The notes under the pieces were generated by a model. It was given only the letters and a program-made list of their open reading frames with translations, was not told where the DNA came from and ran no database searches. The position numbers and the translations under genes are program-made. This document shows, piece after piece, positions 1-9,502 of a DNA stretch of 64,000 nt. Numbering within the stretch: position 1 is the stretch's first letter; the number at the start of each line of letters is the position of its first letter. The stretch is from Nannochloris sp. 'desiccata' (lineage: Eukaryota; Chlorophyta; Trebouxiophyceae; Chlorellales; Chlorellaceae). The DNA is taken from contig JAGTXX020000016.1 in the NCBI GenBank assembly GCA_019044685.2, positions 186,001-250,000 on the forward strand, in the 5' to 3' direction.

Positions 1-9
1 AATTATCTT

Positions 10-1050
10 CTACTTGGAATCATTAAATACTTCTTCCCAGCCTTTTCTAGCATTATTAAATCGAAATCGATGCTCAACTACCTGCACTTGTGGCATCTGC
101 ATGAACACCCATTTTAAACACGTTCTTATTTCCCCAGCTATGTGTGGTAGTTCACATTCAGGAGAGGTGGAACACACACGAAGTAAATCTGCATCTGATA
201 GATCTAATACGCGAAAATCAAGCCATATGGAATTAGGTGGTCTCTCTAATGTTGAATATTCAGTCTCGCCTTCTCGTCTTTCTTTTCTTACGGCTCCTTC
301 TAATATCTTTATAGTCCATTGCCCTTTGTCTGCATCATAAACTGAATCGCGTCGTTTATTTTTATCGCAAATAAGCCAAATTTGAGCCAAGCGAGGAATA
401 ATTAACGGTCCTCGGTCTTTCCAGCCTCCTGGCGGCACAGGAAAGGCGGTGGCGGTGATCGAGGTGGCAAGACTTTCCAGCTGTTGATGCGGTGAATGCA
501 TGAGAGACACGGCGAGAGATTGACACCGTGGAGCTCGTTTAATTGGGTATGTATTCCATTCTAAAGCGCAAAAGAGTTTTAAATTAATAAAAAGAGGAAG
601 AGAATGCAAGACTTGCAATAATGTTAAAACTGCTGTGACGCTCATGTTGTTGCTGCTGTCATTGTTTGTGAGGGCCGCTCCTACTAAATAGAGATCAGGT
701 GACTGCATTTCAGGCAGTATTCCTTGAATAACATTCTCTGCGAGCTGTACTGTAGATTTATCATGGTGGTAAACGGCCGCACGCCTTGAAGGGTGATCGA
801 GGAGGACAGCAATCAAGCACGTTGTCGCATCACTTGACCCTAAAACGTTCACATTTTTATCTAAAGAGATCTCCGCATATTCCCCTTGGACGACATGAAT
901 AGTTTCTGTATAGTTATATACGCACGCTGGGCTATCTAGAAAAGCATCGCATCTAGATTTAAGTTCCAGACCCAATATCGAAACGAGATCAGATGCGCAA
1001 CTTATCCCAGCTTCTAGACCCAGTGGCTTGCCATTTGGTAGAATAATCAT
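10..1050 (-). CDS. NTAN1: Protein N-terminal asparagine amidohydrolase (NTAN1 family)
   Basis: Intronless 346-residue protein. NTAN1 deamidates an exposed N-terminal asparagine to aspartate, feeding proteins into the arginine/N-degron pathway in cytosol and nucleus. The family signature is visible: a LGSxDATTC block at residues 70-78 whose Cys78 matches the nucleophilic cysteine of human NTAN1, and a C-terminal STSPxxExPH block near residue 295 followed by a helix like the human one. The protein is about 35 residues longer than the 310-residue human enzyme. The ATG at the upstream end is the first in frame. It lies 87 bp downstream of RRP41 on the same strand, with no evidence of cotranscription. 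Confidence 0.85.
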   Translation of the reverse strand: MIILPNGKPLGLEAGISCASDLVSILGLELKSRCDAFLDSPACVYNYTETIHVVQGEYAEISLDKNVNVLGSSDATTCLIAVLLDHPSRRAAVYHHDKSTVQLAENVIQGILPEMQSPDLYLVGAALTNNDSSNNMSVTAVLTLLQVLHSLPLFINLKLFCALEWNTYPIKRAPRCQSLAVSLMHSPHQQLESLATSITATAFPVPPGGWKDRGPLIIPRLAQIWLICDKNKRRDSVYDADKGQWTIKILEGAVRKERREGETEYSTLERPPNSIWLDFRVLDLSDADLLRVCSTSPECELPHIAGEIRTCLKWVFMQMPQVQVVEHRFRFNNARKGWEEVFNDSK

Positions 1051-1137
1051 ATATTTTTAAAGTTAACGATCCTTGACTCTTACAAATATCTATTCTTTAT
1101 ACTCAAGGTAACTACAAAACAAATAAAATACCCTAAA

Positions 1138-1972
1138 CTACGTATTTCCTGGGGGAGGTGCCTGCGCCACTGACATGGTTGAAACATGCCCTAACAACTG
1201 TTCTTTCATGAAGGCAGCCACCGCTTTACATCCCGCAGATGCCAAATCCATGACTTCCTCAAACGTTTCAATTGATAGCTTATTATCTGACTGGAGCAGT
1301 ACAACTTTATCGAGACCAGGGTGTAGTGCCACCACGACATCTGGACCACCCCCAGAGTCTTCTGTATAATTTAAATCCAATAATGTGGTAGAATCAAGGT
1401 ATCCAGCAGCACAGGACGCGACCATATCTTTCATGGGTATACCAGCGTCCGCTAGAGCTAAAAAGGCTGCGTTGATACAAGCACAGCGGGTGCCGCCATC
1501 AGCTTGAAGGACTTGAACATACACATCAATTTGTGTTCTAGGCATGAGTTCTAAAATAATAGTGTCTTCGAGAGTGTTGCGGATGACCATGGAGATTTCG
1601 GTGGCGCGGCGGTTGGATTTACTGCCTCTTCTACGTTCTCCGGTGCTAAAGGCCGCCATGGCATATTCGCAGCGGACAATTGCTTTGGTGGAGTCCATCT
1701 GGGATCGTTGTTCTACTTCTTTGGGGCCAAATACGGCGGCCAAAACCTGTAATGTTGATGTATAAGAGATATTTAGAATCTTTGAGCATGACAAAGAGTA
1801 ATAACACGAAAACTTGCATGCGAGATGGATTGAATTCTACCTTGGTGTTTCCCATCTCAAACGTAGCAGATCCGTCAGCTGATTGGAGGACTCCAAGCTC
1901 TGCTTTCAGCTGCCTTAGCTCCTTGGGTCGTCTTCCATCTAATCGCAGCCCCTCAGGACTAACAAATTCCAT
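1138..1972 (-). CDS. RRP41: Exosome complex subunit RRP41 (RNase PH domain)
   Basis: Two exons, 1841-1972 (44 residues) and 1138-1746; a 94-nt intron with GT..AG ends splits the codons after GNTK in phase 0. The spliced protein is 246 residues, essentially the length of human EXOSC4 (245). RRP41 is one of six RNase PH-fold subunits of the RNA exosome ring, which threads RNA to RRP44 or RRP6. Seen motifs are LDGRRPKELR (residues 11-20), ADGSATFEMGNTK, FSTGERRR, the highly conserved YVQVLQADGGTR and a PMKDMVASCAAG block. Its order of conserved blocks matches RRP41 rather than RRP46 or MTR3. Confidence 0.92.
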
Positions 1973-2930
1973 GGTTGTTTATAAATAACAATTTGTATGT
2001 AAGAAGCAGAGTGTAATTCTTCGCTGAGGCGATGCTAATTATGATCTATAGATTTCGATGTTATTCATAGTATATAAATCTCCATTATGGACGGTTTAAA
2101 CCTCTTTTCCTTGATGCTGAAGGAGGAAAGCGGCGGGAAACGGCATTCAATAAACAGGACCCTTCATGGGAGAAAAACAGTCCTTACATCGCAGCATCAG
2201 ACCGAATACATTCTATGGTACTTTATTGTGTTGGATTTTTAAATCTTTTTTAAGACAAGGGAAGCTTCGTGCATTTGCGAAAGTATTTTACTAAAAAGAA
2301 AAGTGGATACCGACGACTCCAATTTTAATCATTTATCCATATCAAATATGATATATTAAATAAAAAAAACCCAGAAAGACCTACACAGGCCATGGAGAAA
2401 ATCACTAATGGACAAGAATAAGAAGGATAAGATCTGAACAAAGGTATCAAGGACTGAAAAGGAGAAACCTCAAATCGTTTTGGAAAGAGTCACATCAAAA
2501 GAACTCTTTGGATGCATGCATAAAAGGCAGAGGAATAGAAATAGCGACGTACGTAGCACAGGAGAATTCAATATAAGGCAAAGGTAGCTTGGTATTTTAA
2601 CTCTAGAGCCAAAAAAAGCTTTGAAACCAAAAGTGAAAAAGACACGGGACGGGAACTAACTTTAATAAGTATCCTATCCTATAGGAAGGTACTCTATTGC
2701 ACTCATTAATAAAATAGAAAGAGCACCACAAATTTAGGTTGCTATAGAAAGGCAAAGCCATTTTTAATAGTACTCGATAGCATTGTAGAATAAGAACTTG
2801 AGGGTTCATTCATTTCAGTTTACTTAATCGGTGGGAAAAACAACAATCCACTATTTTGAGTGGACGAAGGACCATTTCTTAATTGTTAGAAACAACTGTT
2901 GTTTAACAACAACAAACGTTCATTAAATTT
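1973..2930. other. Intergenic region between RRP41 and the first bZIP-like gene
   Basis: No convincing coding sequence was found in 958 bp. A TATA-like string (gtatataaat, near 2069-2080) sits about 100 bp upstream of the RRP41 start and may be part of its promoter. The rest is AT-rich, with a small palindromic stretch around 2895-2915. The short open frame at 2603-2809 on the minus strand has no coding character. Confidence 0.5.
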
Positions 2931-4423
2931 TTATTGAGGAGCCAAGCAGAGGCGGCCACGTGCTTGAGCAAGAGAAAGCACTTCTTTTGCAACAGCAGCG
3001 CAATTTGGAGAAGCAGGAGCAGATTGCACATACATAATTGCAGTATTATAGGAACCAAGGATCTGCACCAGGAAGGAAAAAAGAAAATCAGTAAACTATT
3101 CGATGGAGAAAAGAAAAAGAAAAACTAGAAGATTAAATAAGATACAAGTCTATTTACCTCGCAGCAAGTTCCTTCGAACTTGTCAATAGCATCCCATTCT
3201 TCCCAATAAACCTGACTTGAGGTCTTTGCCAAGTAATCAGAGGCTAAGAACGCACATGCCCTCGCCTTCCAACTCACATTCTGCTGCTGGCAGTTTCCCT
3301 CTCCGGCTGCATTTTCATCTCGTTTTTGAAGAGCAACCGCAAGAGAAGTCCGTATCGCTTCCAATCGTGATTGTTTCCGTTGATGAAGTTCCAATTTCTG
3401 GCTATGTGCTTGCCAACTGCCGTGCAACGACACCAGTGCTTGTTGAGAAAGACGCTCCAAAATAGCTACGGCAATGGAGCGGTGATTCACTTCACAAGGC
3501 TTGAAACTAAATTCTCCGTCTCTCATAAGACTATTCGTATTCAAAGCAGGGTGTTCACGACGTTGACTCATTAACTCTGAGTATATTTTACTTGTCTCTG
3601 CTACAGTAGAGTCAATACTGGCCATTAAATCAGTGCTTAGACCTTCCTCGTCCGCCTCCTGTAATAGCAACTTTAAATCGCCTTGGTGGCTGCGAATACC
3701 AATCATGCTGGAAGTGACGTCAGAGTAATCGATATCTAAAATGGGGTTACGGTTGAGGGAATGAGAGAATTGGCGCTGGTGCGGTGTTACTTTAACCATG
3801 GTTGGGCTTGTTGGCAACTTGGCCACTGCTGGTTCGTCACTGTCCATCGACGTACACTTGCTGCCCGCAGCAGCAGCTGCTGCTATTACAGCCGCTTCTG
3901 AGTTCTGATCAGGGTACAATACATTAGGTTCTATCCAATACTTTTGATATGAACGCTCTTCTTCATCATTGTTGTCATCTTGTTGTTTCTGTTCAATGGC
4001 AGGTTGCTCATTAATGGGAGCACGTAAATTTTTGGCCGCCAAGATGGCCTTGAGAATGTCACTTTTGACAAACAGAGATATAATCAAGCTTTCATTCTCG
4101 GCTTTCAGCCTTGAATTTTCCTCTTTTGCTGCTTTCAATCTCTGCTCTGTCTCTTGAATGGATGCTATATCCATGGAAGGGTAAGCATCATGGGTGCCCA
4201 ATTCATTCATGGGCATTTGGTCAGCGTTGAAGATGACACCGGTCTTTTGACGAAATTTCTTGGGTTTCTTTTTTCGATGATCTACCCCATGGCATGAATA
4301 TACCACGCAAGTGCCTTCATTGCCTACAGAGTTACAAAATCCATCGTCATTCTGCTGATTATGACGGTTCTTTTCTGCCTTGGTGGATGACACCAACCCT
4401 TCTGCTCCGCCTCCCGGGCACAT
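2931..4423 (-). CDS. Coiled-coil bZIP-like protein, paralogue 1
   Basis: Two exons: 3158-4423 and 2931-3062 (132 nt), separated by a 95-nt GT-AG intron; about 465 residues. Family not recognised by name. A basic run (HRKKKPKKF) precedes a leucine-rich coiled coil with heptad spacing, and a 200-residue helical C-terminal region follows. That C-terminal region, and the position and exact length of the last exon, match the gene at 6040-8771, so the two are paralogues. The start was set at the first ATG in frame (4423); the open frame extends about 30 nt upstream without an ATG, so an upstream exon is possible. A classical bZIP basic region is not seen, so DNA binding is uncertain. Confidence 0.6.
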
Positions 4424-4732
4424 TGATGAAATGCTTAAAATCACGTTTATATTATGTAGTTCTTAGCCAGTGGGACCCAGCCGGGGGCGTTTAATACCTA
4501 AGGTTCAGAGTAGCCAATTGCGATGGGCGTCTTAAGCTGGCACCATTGCGGCGTTGCCGATCGCTGTAAGGGCGGTATACTTGATAAATACGATATAATG
4601 TGTAGCAAAGTAATGATTTAAAGCATCCCGGCCTGTATGGGAGGAATAAGCTCGACACAGCCCCTGTGGGACAAGCGTTACGCAATGGCGACAAAAAACC
4701 TTTCCAAATCTATTGCGCAGAAAAAGAAAGTA
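4424..4732. other. Upstream flank of bZIP-like paralogue 1
   Basis: About 300 bp from the gene start to the left end of the inverted-repeat element. No coding sequence was found. It presumably holds the promoter of the minus-strand gene, now separated from more distal sequence by the inserted element. Confidence 0.4.
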
Positions 4733-5501
4733 GTGGTTTTCACACCGGGTGATTTGCCTCTGACTTGCCGCGTGATTTGGGAGGTGATTTGCGCAAATTC
4801 TCCTCTCCAGGAGAATTCAAGTAACGAATATTTGCAGGTGGGTGATTCACCCTTTATATGCCTCCGTTTCCCATATTTTTCCGCTTAAATATATTATTTA
4901 CATTATGAATCACCTAGTTCCGAGGCTAGATCCAGCTGCACGCACTCCCTGTTCATTTCAGCATCATGGCTGAACCTAATGCCGATGAACTCTCTCTTTT
5001 CCTGCAAGGGGCCGGCGAAACCGGTCAAATTGCATCCAATCCCGGAGTTCACCCTCCACAACAAAGTTTGCCATCAATCGCGGGTCAAATCCCTCATCTC
5101 CTCCCGACCTTGCCCCCAGCTGGTGATCTCCCAGTCAATTCCCAGCACAATCTCCACTCTATGCTATCCGCAGCCCAGCTAGAAGAAATTGAGAAACTTA
5201 CCAATTCTGTAGCACCGAACGCGCAACCTGGTCTGGGCCAATTCTCTTTTCCATGTGAGATGCCTCCCGATGAGTGATCAAATTCACCCCTCTTCTCTAC
5301 ACTCCCTACCTCCCCCCCTCCCCATCATTTTAGCAGTTGAACATATGAATCATGAATTACAATAGCAAAAAGCCGTGAAAATTAACGAAAACTACTTGAA
5401 CCTCGCATAACAACAAATAAGAGAGGTGATTCAAGACGTGATTTGCAGCCTGATTTGCAACACCCTGATTTATCGCAAATCACCCCCGGTGTGAAAACCA
5501 C
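4733..5501. mobile_element. Non-autonomous DNA transposon with terminal inverted repeats (Tc1/mariner-like TA target?)
   Basis: A 769-bp element bounded by inverted repeats. The 19-nt string tagtggttttcacaccggg at 4731-4749 recurs as its exact reverse complement at 5485-5503, and the repeat continues (tgatttgc) after a 2-nt bulge. TA flanks both ends, which fits a TA target duplication, although TA could also be part of the repeat. Subterminal GTGATTTG/CTGATTTG copies (4749, 4772, 4784; 5437, 5450, 5465) look like transposase-binding repeats. No transposase is encoded; a 103-codon open frame lies inside. Superfamily assignment is inference. Confidence 0.75.
4966..5277 (+). CDS. Small proline/leucine-rich ORF carried by the inverted-repeat element
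   Basis: A 103-codon frame with a favourable ATG context (atcATGG), preceded about 110 bp upstream by a TATA-like string (tttatatg). The predicted peptide is acidic and rich in Pro, Gln and Leu, with no recognised domain or membrane segment. It lies wholly inside the transposon-like element, so it could be the remnant of a transposase first exon, a cargo peptide, or a chance frame. No homologue recognised. Confidence 0.35.
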   Translation: MAEPNADELSLFLQGAGETGQIASNPGVHPPQQSLPSIAGQIPHLLPTLPPAGDLPVNSQHNLHSMLSAAQLEEIEKLTNSVAPNAQPGLGQFSFPCEMPPDE

Positions 5502-6039
5502 TAGTGAAATGAAGTTGCTTTCTGCTACGCACTTACCCTAACTCGCCCACAGCTGCTTTTTGGATTGATTAAATTGCTTTTTGCTCCACCTGAAACAGCC
5601 GGCACTCATTGGCTTATAACGCCATAGGAGGATAGAGTGCCATAATGGCCCTTGGCGCAGAGTGAGCAAACAAGCGATACAGGCGGCGTAATTTTTGCAG
5701 CTTTGCACCATTAATATTTCACTAAAAGCTGTATATCTACGTATATTACATCGGCATAAACATTTATTTAAATGCAATTAATCTGATTTGCATAAAAATT
5801 GGTTGGAGAAAGATGCAGCAGGCTCCTGAAAATATAAGATTCTCAACAACCGTCCCGTCACAGGCAATGGGGAAAAGTAAAAAACTTTAGTATATGTCAC
5901 TAAAAAGAACGTAATGTTCAGCTTATTTGTTCAGAAATTGAGTGTCTTTTCACACACATCTCAAATAAAATGGCCCTTTCTTCTATTCTTCTGAGCTGAA
6001 CACCATTGTGTCCTTCCAAGCACCCTCCCGCTTAACGCC
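5502..6039. other. Intergenic region right of the inverted-repeat element
   Basis: About 540 bp between the element and the stop codon of bZIP-like paralogue 2. No gene found; it should contain the 3' untranslated region of the minus-strand gene. An open frame at 5538-5777 (minus) has no coding features. Confidence 0.4.
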
Positions 6040-8771
6040 CTATCTTTCGGGAGCAGGTATCAACTTACGCTGTACTGCCATAGTCACAATATCTTCGATA
6101 ACTCTTCCCCAGTTAGGGAAGCAAGGGTTGCTTTTATAGAGCACAATAGCGTAATTGAAAGGCCCCATGATCTGAAAGAAAAAATTTTAATAAATGAGAG
6201 TCGCTCTCCTCAGAAGTTGAAACGTCACTTTCCTTATTCTACACTAAAACTGCATTTTCCAACCACAAAATGAACACTAGACCTTACCTGAAAGAATATT
6301 TCTTCTAATCGGACCATAAAATTCTGTCGCATACTGCTAAAGTGCTCCCATTTCTGAACACACGAGGTCACCTCAACATTATGTCGTGCCTGAATCGCGT
6401 GGCAGACACCTCCAGCAGCAGCAGTATTAATAGTATTCTCCAACGTTTGAAGTAGGGGATTCACCGCCATTTTTAAAGTAACTAGATTATTACGTGCAAA
6501 TGTATCAGCATCTTGAAACTTCCGCACCGTCTCTCTTAACTCCAATAACTGTGCAGTCGAGATGCCCCGTTTCAATAAAAGCGCTGCAGCTTCTTTTGTC
6601 TTCGCCGCTCCCACAATTGCATTTTCAGATAAACGGCACACGTGGGCGTAGTAAATATCCTTTCTCTCTTCAAGCACGCGTTTATATACAGATCTTCCTT
6701 TCTTTATGCTGTTTTCTATCGAAGCAACAAGCTCTGGAGGTAAATTGTCGTCAAAGGCCTCTTCAACTGAGAGCTTCACATCAATTAAGAATTGGCGTGT
6801 ATAGCTAAGACATGCATCAATCTCAATATGAGCGAGAGATTCGGCAATTTCGAAGGTATTGAGCTGCTGTGAGTCGGGTTGATGAGATTGTGGTAAGGGT
6901 GAGGGCACACGTGGTGGTGGCGGTAATGGTGATGATGGGTTTTGCGTGTTATTTTCTTTTTCTTTTTCTTCAGCAATAACAGTAGCAAATGCATTACTAG
7001 AAGGGTTGCCGACTCCATTTACTTCCTTTGTTGCCACTATTTCTGGAGTTGGCACTGCTGAAGGCCCCAGCAGTCTGTCTCTCACCTGCTCCTCCCGAGC
7101 AAAATCACTTTTTCCTTCTTCTTCTTTTTCTTCTTCAAGGTGGAAAACGTTTAGCATTGCATTTCTAACGAGCATCAAGCTCTCATTCACACCACTCGAC
7201 AGTATAAGTCTTGCATTACTTAATCTTAAATTAGCGAGTTCATTTTGTGCTGCTTCCAGTGCTTGTATGACAGCATTCCGTCCAGCTTCTTCCTCATCTT
7301 TATATCGCTGCCTCTGTTTCCGTTTATTCTCTGTTTGTTGTTCTCTTCGATGTCTTTCCTTGTCTCTTTGTAATTTTTTTTGTCGTGAGGCCTCATCAGC
7401 AGTTACGATATCGTGTATCTCTTCTTCGGACACTAGGAAAAAAGCAGTACTAGGAGCCTCAACAGCTGCAGTAGGAACACCCCCACCCCCACCAGCACCA
7501 TCAGCAGTAGGAACAGTCATACCAGCAACAGCACCCGCATTTATTTGTTGTTCAATTTCCATTGGAATAGGGAGGTTTCGAATGCTCTCCATAACCTGCT
7601 GCTGCGCATGCTGTGCCTGCTCCGCTTGGAGGGAAAATATATTTTGATTAGCAGCTACAATGTGAGAGGGTGAATATTCATCGAAAGACAATGCATCTGT
7701 TAACTCTAGAGGTGCATTCGGTAACAGCCCCATGTCTTCAAAATTTGGATATAGTCCGTCACCAAGGTGGGAGAAAAGCAGGTCTGGGGCAGCACCAGCA
7801 GCAGCAGCACCAGCAGCTAAACGGACCGCACTACTAGGATGAGCATCAGGAATATAGATTGGGGCAGGAGGCGGAGGAGAAGGGACACTAGGCGCAGCAA
7901 TAAAAACAGATCTTTGAGTTGGTCGAGGCAATTGAGGGCGAGGGGCAATACCATGAGTATTATTTACTTGAGGGTGTCCAGCAAGAGAAACATCGTTGAG
8001 GAACGATGAAGGAAGTGGTGGTCTAGAAGGCAAAAAAGGCGCACGCGGAAGAGGTGGGGGTCTCTGCGCATATTGTTGTCTAAGCTGCTGCTGCTGTGGT
8101 TGTTGCTGCTGCAGGGGCATGGGCACGGGCAGGGGCGGCAATGGCTGCTGCCGCTGCTGTTGAAGTTGATGCTGCTGGTATTCACGGACACGGTGTTGCC
8201 TATGTAGCATATGTTGATGTTTTTGGTGGAAAAGTATAGGATTGCACTGATATCTAGGAATATAGGTGTGTCCAGCATTTCTCATCCCATTGTTCCCAGT
8301 AATACTTAGATATTCAGCTACAGTACTCGGTTGGGCCACTGAGACTCCAGGCTCCGGCTGGGGAATGTGAATATTAAGGTTGGTATTGCAATCTCCAATG
8401 TAAATAGTACTTTGGGGAGGCTGTCGTGCAGCACCGGTAGAGAGAGCGGTGGCGGAGGTGGCACTGGGTGGCCTTGAAATGCCAGATGAAGCTGGTAAAT
8501 GAGGTCTATGCTCTATTTTATTGCTACGTAGATAGCTATGCATTGCTTGCCATTGTGTATGGTACGCAGGAAACTGTTGAAAGGGTAGTCCATTCCCAGC
8601 AGCAGCGGTGTCGACATTGGCAGGCATCTGAGCTTGGTGTTGTAGACTTTGCACAGCATGATGGGGCGCTCTATATTCCCTCGGCAATATTACTGGAGAC
8701 ATACTCGCAGGTCTTGGTGCCGCTACGCTGTTGCCTGGGGGTTGGATGACACCTTCCTCCTTGCCATGCAT
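6040..8771 (-). CDS. bZIP-like transcription factor candidate, paralogue 2
   Basis: Two exons: 6288-8771 and 6040-6171 (132 nt), joined across a 116-nt GT-AG intron; about 871 residues. The N-terminal half is low-complexity (Pro- and Gln-rich, polyQ tracts). A strongly basic stretch (RDKERHRREQQ, then NKRKQRQRYK) leads directly into a leucine-spaced helix ending LRLSNARL, which resembles the divergent bZIP domains of green algae but not the canonical NxxSAxxSR signature. The C-terminal ~220 residues are helical and homologous to the paralogue at 2931-4423, including the final exon. The start is the ATG at 8771; the upstream in-frame extension begins only with GTG. Nuclear regulator is the likely role, by inference. 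Confidence 0.65.
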
Positions 8772-9131
8772 TGCAATGAAAATTGCAAGGTATAGAATAC
8801 CAAAATTTAATATTATCACCTAATAGTATTCTACCGATTATACTCAATGGTCGGCATGATAAATACATAACCTGGCATGCCTTCTTATCAGAGAAGCTGA
8901 ATCGTTGCCTGAAGGATCAAAATTGCAGGCTTTTGATATTCAATGTATTTAGCCAGACGGTCGCCTATTCCACTTTGAAAAACTGATTCAAATATAAATG
9001 GCAATCAGCAGCTGCATAGGCAATTAAAATAAAGTTAAATTTATCCTCATGTCGTGAGTTTTGAACATTTCAGAATTGCGCCAAGTCACTTCACTCGGCC
9101 TACCTGCTTCACTTGAATCTTCTTCTTGTAC
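8772..9131. other. Upstream region of bZIP-like paralogue 2
   Basis: About 360 bp with no supported gene. The divergent arrangement with the LamG gene (start 9503) makes this and the following stretch a probable shared regulatory region. Confidence 0.35.
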
Positions 9132-9215
9132 ATGTCCGCCATGCTGGGTGCCCAGGTCCTTGCCTTAAGGGTGCAGCCTTTGGTTAACAAGGAAGTGGCC
9201 AAAGTAGCAACTCGT
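9132..9215 (+). other. Possible orphan first exon (transit-peptide-like)
   Basis: ATG at 9132 opens 28 codons (MSAMLGAQVLALRV..., basic and alanine-rich) that run exactly into a good splice donor, CGT|GTAAGAA. The composition is that of an organelle transit peptide, and the pattern is typical of first exons here. I could not find a matching second exon before the LamG gene, so this may be a remnant, part of a very short gene, or chance. Confidence 0.3.
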
Positions 9216-9502
9216 GTAAGAAAAATTCATCATCACTTCAAGTTGGCAAGAAGTGCAGCCTGAGGTGGACCGACAGCAAAAATAGGCCAGGCCGAACACC
9301 CATTAAGCTCTGCTGCCAAGCTTGCAGCGCAGTATTTTATTTCTCCAGAGCTTCCAGAGGTCGCTTTAGATCCTTGTTCACAGTTTAAATAAGGCTACGA
9401 GGCACTGCCAAGGCACTTTCGCTGCTACTCAAGCAACACGTTTCACTCCTTGTAGAGCAGATAATGTTCCAAATTTATCTCTAAACGCACACTGTATGGG
9501 CC

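Noticed and set aside
2931..4423. Calling paralogue 1 a true bZIP factor
   Set aside because: It lacks a recognisable basic region contiguous with the zipper-like helix; only the C-terminal homology is firm.
6946..7647. 233-codon plus-strand frame
   Set aside because: Antisense shadow of the low-complexity region of the bZIP-like paralogue; Ser/Phe-rich with no domain.
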